Source: Mycobacterium gallinarum (GTDB lineage Bacteria; Actinomycetota; Actinomycetes; Mycobacteriales; Mycobacteriaceae). Taken from it: a stretch of DNA of 64,000 nucleotides. Positions 60,625-64,000 of this stretch are shown here, one piece after another (the first letter of the stretch is position 1; every line of letters starts with the position of its first letter). The notes beneath the pieces are model-generated. The model saw nothing but the letters and a program-made list of their open reading frames with translations, was not told where the DNA came from and ran no database searches. Location of the stretch: NCBI RefSeq assembly GCF_010726765.1, contig NZ_AP022601.1, positions 3,038,001-3,102,000 on the forward strand, in the 5' to 3' direction. The position numbers and the translations under genes were made by a program.

Positions 60625-61785
60625 TCAGTTCTTGTCGCTGGAAAGTATGGTGACCGCGGATACCGCGGTAGGGCCACCGATGTTGTGCGCCAACGCCACT
60701 CGTGCGCCGTCGACCTGGTTTTCCGCCTCGCCGCGAAGTTGGTTGAACAGTTCATAGCATTGCGCCACCCCGGTGGCACCCGGTGGATGCCCCTTGGCCT
60801 TGAGTCCGCCGCTGGGATTGATGGGAATCGACCCACCCACATAGTGTTCGCGACTCTCCACGAGCTTGTACGCTTCGAACCGATTCGCGAAACCAAGGTC
60901 TTCGTAGCTGATCAGCTCCACGCCGGTGAAGCAGTCATGCACTTCGGCCACGTCGACGTCCCGCGGTGTCAGACCCGCCATCTTCATCGCCGACTTGGCC
61001 GCACGCACCGTAGGCGGAAAGGTCGTCATGTCCGTCTTGTGTTGGTGCATCACCCGATCCATGCCGAGGCCGACACCCCGCACCCAGACCGGCCGATCGG
61101 TATAACGGTCCACCACATCCTCGGCGGCGAGGATGACCGCCGCGGCACCGTCGCTCTGCGGCGTGCAGTCGTAGAGGCCGAAGGGTTCGACGACGATCGG
61201 GGCGGCCAGTGCCTGCTCGACGGTGATCTCGTAGCGCAGTTGCGCTTTGGGGTTATTTAGCGCGTGGAAATGGTTCTTCACCGCGACCATCGCCATGTGC
61301 TCCTTCGTCGCGGACGACTCGTGCAGATAGCGAATCACATGCAGTGCGAAATTCGCGGGAGCGACCAGCCCGAGCGGGTAATCCCACGCGTTGTCCCGGG
61401 TCATAGCCGCCCAGTCCCAGAACGTCGTCGTCGACGACGTCTCGCGAACCTTGTCGGCGCCCACCACGAGCGCGACGTCATACATCCCTGATGCGATGGC
61501 CATCGTCGCGTTGCGGATCGCGTCATTTCCTGTTGCACAGGCATTCTCGACGCGGGTGACGGGTATATCGGTGAGGTCGAGCGTGTCGGCAAGGATGCCT
61601 GAGGGAAATCCGTCCGTGGTCGACAGCTCGCCGAACCAGGCCGCCTCGATCTCGGACTTCGTGATGCCCTTGTCGACACCCGCGACGGCCTCGGCATACG
61701 CCATCGGCACGAGGTCCTTCACGCCCAGTTCGAAGTGCTCGGCGAACGGCGTCATCCCCGCCCCGACAATGGCGACTTTCCTCAT
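60625..61785 (-). CDS. SCP-x-type thiolase
   Basis: A 386-residue lipid-transfer-type thiolase with an intact active site: Cys83 in VENACATGND, His283 in EVHDCFTG and His333 in KGHPPGATG. Of the three SCP-x-type proteins in the window only this one keeps all catalytic residues, so true thiolytic cleavage is expected. Its ATG overlaps the stop of the upstream HMGS-like/DUF35 fusion gene, its likely partner. Confidence 0.9.
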   Translation of the reverse strand: MRKVAIVGAGMTPFAEHFELGVKDLVPMAYAEAVAGVDKGITKSEIEAAWFGELSTTDGFPSGILADTLDLTDIPVTRVENACATGNDAIRNATMAIASGMYDVALVVGADKVRETSSTTTFWDWAAMTRDNAWDYPLGLVAPANFALHVIRYLHESSATKEHMAMVAVKNHFHALNNPKAQLRYEITVEQALAAPIVVEPFGLYDCTPQSDGAAAVILAAEDVVDRYTDRPVWVRGVGLGMDRVMHQHKTDMTTFPPTVRAAKSAMKMAGLTPRDVDVAEVHDCFTGVELISYEDLGFANRFEAYKLVESREHYVGGSIPINPSGGLKAKGHPPGATGVAQCYELFNQLRGEAENQVDGARVALAHNIGGPTAVSAVTILSSDKN

Positions 61786-63017
61786 GCCTCGACTCCTTCC
61801 TCGCTGCGGCCCGGCCAGAACGCGTACCCGTAGTCGGGTATCCCGGCGCGGACCGCGATTCGGCGCAACACCACCGCCCCAGCCTGACCGATCATCGCCT
61901 CACCGGCGGGCACCCCGGTCACTTTCATCAGCGCGCGCACCGGGCTGCCGTCGAGCTGCACGACCGCCAGCGAGTACGGACTGGGAAGGTCGGGCACCGG
62001 TATGCGGATCGTCGTGTGGGTGTAGACGGTGCCCGTGCGCGGCAGCGGTTCGAGCCGATAGTCGCTTGCCAGCGTCCCCGAGTCGTCCACCCGCACCCGG
62101 GGCGGGAACTGCGGCGCCGAGTCGATGCCAGGTCGCTCCTCGAAAACGGCTGCTTCCCAACGAATCTTCGGTTCGAACGCACGGCTGTACGCCGGCATCG
62201 AGATCGGGATGCCGACGCCCTCGGCGGTCTTGAAGTCGGGAAGTTCGCGCGGCTCGACCTCGTCGCGCGAGATCCGGATATCGCCGGGCGTCACCTCGCC
62301 CACGCTCATCACGGCCTGCTCCACTGTGAGCAGCAGACCCGGGGATCCATTGTCGATCGCGGCGGCGAGCGCCCGTATCACTCCGGCGGCTGACGACGTC
62401 GGCTCCTCGACAGCGCCGGACGTATTGAAATCGCGGCCGAGTTGACCGGCCGATACCCCGACGACACCCACTACCGTTCCACCGCCGAGATCCAGCTTCG
62501 CCAGCGTCGCGCGGACGCCGACCTCACGCTGCAGCCGAGGGTCCGGATAGGTGTGTCTCGAACCGTCGTCGCGACGGGCCAGCAGCGGCAGGCTTCGGCT
62601 TGCCCGGCCTCTGGCCGCGACTTCGGCGCCCGCCTTGCCGGTCAGCACCGCGGCGGCCCCGACGGCGTTTTCGCTGTCATCCGCACCGATGACCAGCGTG
62701 TCAGGGGCGGCTCCAAGGATCTGGTCCAGCACGGCTGGCGCACCACCGAGCACCTCGGTGACGGCAACGTTGCCCGGCAGTCCGAGGGCGGCCAGCAGGA
62801 CGGCGCCGTTTCCGCCCTCGACGAGCGGAAAATTCCGTGACACCAGCACGACGCGCAGCGCCGACGCATCCGGATCGGCGGCCCGGCCCGCCGCGACCGC
62901 CATGGTGAGGGCGTCTTCGTCGGGCCCCTTGACGCGCCGGGAGCCCCTACCACGACCGACCCACGGCGGTAGGTACGTCCCGATAGACACGACTGAGGTC
63001 ACAACATCTCGCTTCAC
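61782..63017 (-). CDS. Fusion of degenerate HMG-CoA-synthase-like and DUF35 domains
   Basis: A 411-residue protein from a GTG start. Residues 1-250 resemble the HMG-CoA synthase-like half of thiolase-fold proteins (VSIGTYLPPW, VKGPDEDALTMAVAAGRA, GAAAVLTGKAG), but the catalytic Cys is absent; the whole protein has no Cys. Residues 290-405 are a DUF35 OB-fold (GTVYTHTTIRIPVPDLPSPYSLAVVQL) without a zinc ribbon. It is coupled to the SCP-x thiolase gene, so it probably acts as a non-catalytic partner, as DUF35 proteins do. Confidence 0.78.
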   Translation of the reverse strand: MKRDVVTSVVSIGTYLPPWVGRGRGSRRVKGPDEDALTMAVAAGRAADPDASALRVVLVSRNFPLVEGGNGAVLLAALGLPGNVAVTEVLGGAPAVLDQILGAAPDTLVIGADDSENAVGAAAVLTGKAGAEVAARGRASRSLPLLARRDDGSRHTYPDPRLQREVGVRATLAKLDLGGGTVVGVVGVSAGQLGRDFNTSGAVEEPTSSAAGVIRALAAAIDNGSPGLLLTVEQAVMSVGEVTPGDIRISRDEVEPRELPDFKTAEGVGIPISMPAYSRAFEPKIRWEAAVFEERPGIDSAPQFPPRVRVDDSGTLASDYRLEPLPRTGTVYTHTTIRIPVPDLPSPYSLAVVQLDGSPVRALMKVTGVPAGEAMIGQAGAVVLRRIAVRAGIPDYGYAFWPGRSEEGVEA

Positions 63018-63053
63018 TGGACGGGTGGGACCCGGGCTCGAATTGGTTAATAA

Positions 63054-63069
63054 GCTATATAGTTATAGC
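63054..63069. promoter_or_regulatory. GCTATATAGTTATAGC palindrome, copy 2
   Basis: GCTATA-TAGT-TATAGC is a perfect 6-bp inverted repeat in the 96-base divergent promoter. Its first 14 bases are identical to those at 37776. It contains TATAGT as a rightward -10 for the SDR gene, and its symmetry gives a similar leftward element. Confidence 0.5.
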
Positions 63070-63113
63070 ATTCCGCAGCACGCGATCCAACGCCCGCCCG
63101 AGGAGAAAGCACG

Positions 63114-63983
63114 GTGGTTGAGCCCATGCCCCGCACCCTGCGCGACTGCGTCGTCATCATCACCGGTGCCAGTCGTGGGATCGGACGGGAGATCGCCGTA
63201 CGGGCGGCAGCGGACGGCGCCCGTGTCGGCCTGCTCGCCAAGACCGACACCCCCAATCCCAAGATCACGGGCACGCTGGTCGAGACAGCCGAAGCGGTAC
63301 AAGCAGCGGGCGGTCAGGCTCTGCCCGTCGTGTGCGATATCCGCGACGCCGACGCCGCGGCGGCCGCGGTGGCCGACATCGCCGACGCGTTCGGCGGCAT
63401 CGACGTCGTGATCAACAACGCGGGGGCACTGGACCTACGCCCCACGGCGAAGCTGCCACCCAAGAACTTCCGCCGGCTCCTGGAGATCAACACCGAGGGA
63501 CCCTTCGCGGTGGTGCAGGCCGCGCTGCCGCATCTGCGCCAATCCGACAACGCACACATCGTCAACGTCTCGCCGCCGCTGAACATGGATCCGTCGTGGG
63601 TCGGCGCCCATGTCGGCCACACCGTCGGCAAATATGCGGAAAGCCTTCTGACACTGGGCTGGTCGGCAGAGTTCGCCTCGATACCGATCGCGGTGAACTC
63701 GGTGTGGCCGGCAACCACCGTCGCGAGCACCGGGATGATGCTCGCGATGGGAGAGGACACGGTGCGGGCACAGGCCCGCGATCCGCGCATCATGGCCGAC
63801 GCGGTCGTCGCGCTGATCACCCGTCCGGCGGCCGAGTGCACCGGCCACTTCTACAGCGACGAGGACGTACTGCGCGAGGAGGGCGTCGACGACTTCTCGC
63901 CGTACCGGCTCGCCGCGCACGAGGAGGATCTGACGCCGAACTTCTACCTACCTGCCACGCCGCTGCCCGCGGTCCGGGCGTGA
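63114..63983 (+). CDS. HSDL2-like SDR with the catalytic Tyr replaced by His
   Basis: A 289-residue SDR from GTG 63114 with GAGGAG upstream. It has IITGASRGIGREIAVRAAADGA, the HSDL2-type insert AKTDTPNPKITGT, CDIRDADA, NNAG (101-104) and NVSPPLN with Ser153. The YxxxK motif reads H169-T-V-G-K173, so the proton-donor Tyr is His. The following KYAESLLTLGWSAEF matches HSDL2 proteins, so the alignment is firm. Activity may be lost or altered. A following gene appears to start by GTGA overlap. Confidence 0.88.
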   Translation: MVEPMPRTLRDCVVIITGASRGIGREIAVRAAADGARVGLLAKTDTPNPKITGTLVETAEAVQAAGGQALPVVCDIRDADAAAAAVADIADAFGGIDVVINNAGALDLRPTAKLPPKNFRRLLEINTEGPFAVVQAALPHLRQSDNAHIVNVSPPLNMDPSWVGAHVGHTVGKYAESLLTLGWSAEFASIPIAVNSVWPATTVASTGMMLAMGEDTVRAQARDPRIMADAVVALITRPAAECTGHFYSDEDVLREEGVDDFSPYRLAAHEEDLTPNFYLPATPLPAVRA

Positions 63984-64000
63984 GCACGGTGACCTCTTTC
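63980..64000 (+). CDS. Start of a further gene, cut by window edge
   Basis: GTG 63980 overlaps the SDR stop as GTGA, and the frame MSTVTSF stays open to the end of the window. The overlap style matches other gene pairs here. Only seven codons are visible, so nothing can be said about function. Confidence 0.3.

Overview
The window is GC-rich and reads as the chromosome of a fast-growing Mycobacterium (Mycolicibacterium) or a close relative. This rests on family content seen in the translations: paired Mce-associated (Mam) membrane proteins, a 19-kDa-lipoprotein-like protein, a DUF222/HNH protein of the 13E12 type, WS/DGAT-like proteins, a mycofactocin-type SDR, an F420-type LLM oxidoreductase, and a perfect match to the KstR operator consensus. 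No rRNA, tRNA, CRISPR array, prophage or insertion sequence was seen.

Layout. 1-8.5 kb holds a truncated multi-TM DUF3556-type protein under a KstR-like box, a decayed alpha/beta hydrolase, DoxX, a short SDR remnant, the HNH protein, and a leftward run of two Mam proteins, an epoxide-hydrolase-like protein and a WS/DGAT-like protein. 8.6-11.3 kb holds a DUF35 protein and a leftward unit of a membrane protein, NorE-like and NorF-like proteins and a TetR. 11.4-24.3 kb is a beta-oxidation block: hydratases, CoA transferase, acyl-CoA dehydrogenases including a two-domain fusion, mycofactocin-type SDR and acyl-CoA ligase. 24.3-30.9 kb carries a ferredoxin, a lipoprotein, a ligase, a MaoC hydratase coupled to an Ltp2-like protein, and a thiolase-DUF35 pair. 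30.9-34.8 kb has a P450 and an amidohydrolase, each facing its own TetR across a clear palindrome. 35-64 kb is a second catabolic block: two ligases, three thiolase-superfamily proteins, CoA transferases, more acyl-CoA dehydrogenases, SDRs, aldehyde dehydrogenase, VOC and SnoaL proteins, and a FadR-like regulator.

How it fits together. There are nine acyl-CoA dehydrogenase genes, four acyl-CoA ligases, three CoA transferases, five hydratase-type proteins, four thiolase-superfamily proteins, three DUF35 domains and five intact SDRs, arranged as tightly overlapping operons (many ATGA/GTGA stop-start overlaps). The likely job is CoA-dependent breakdown of one or more branched, cyclic or isoprenoid acids, by analogy with mycobacterial steroid side-chain catabolism. 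The substrate cannot be read from sequence. The most unusual points are the thiolase-like proteins with altered catalytic residues, the fused dehydrogenase, an SDR whose catalytic Tyr is replaced by His, two shared promoter motifs that may define local regulons, and several gene remnants.
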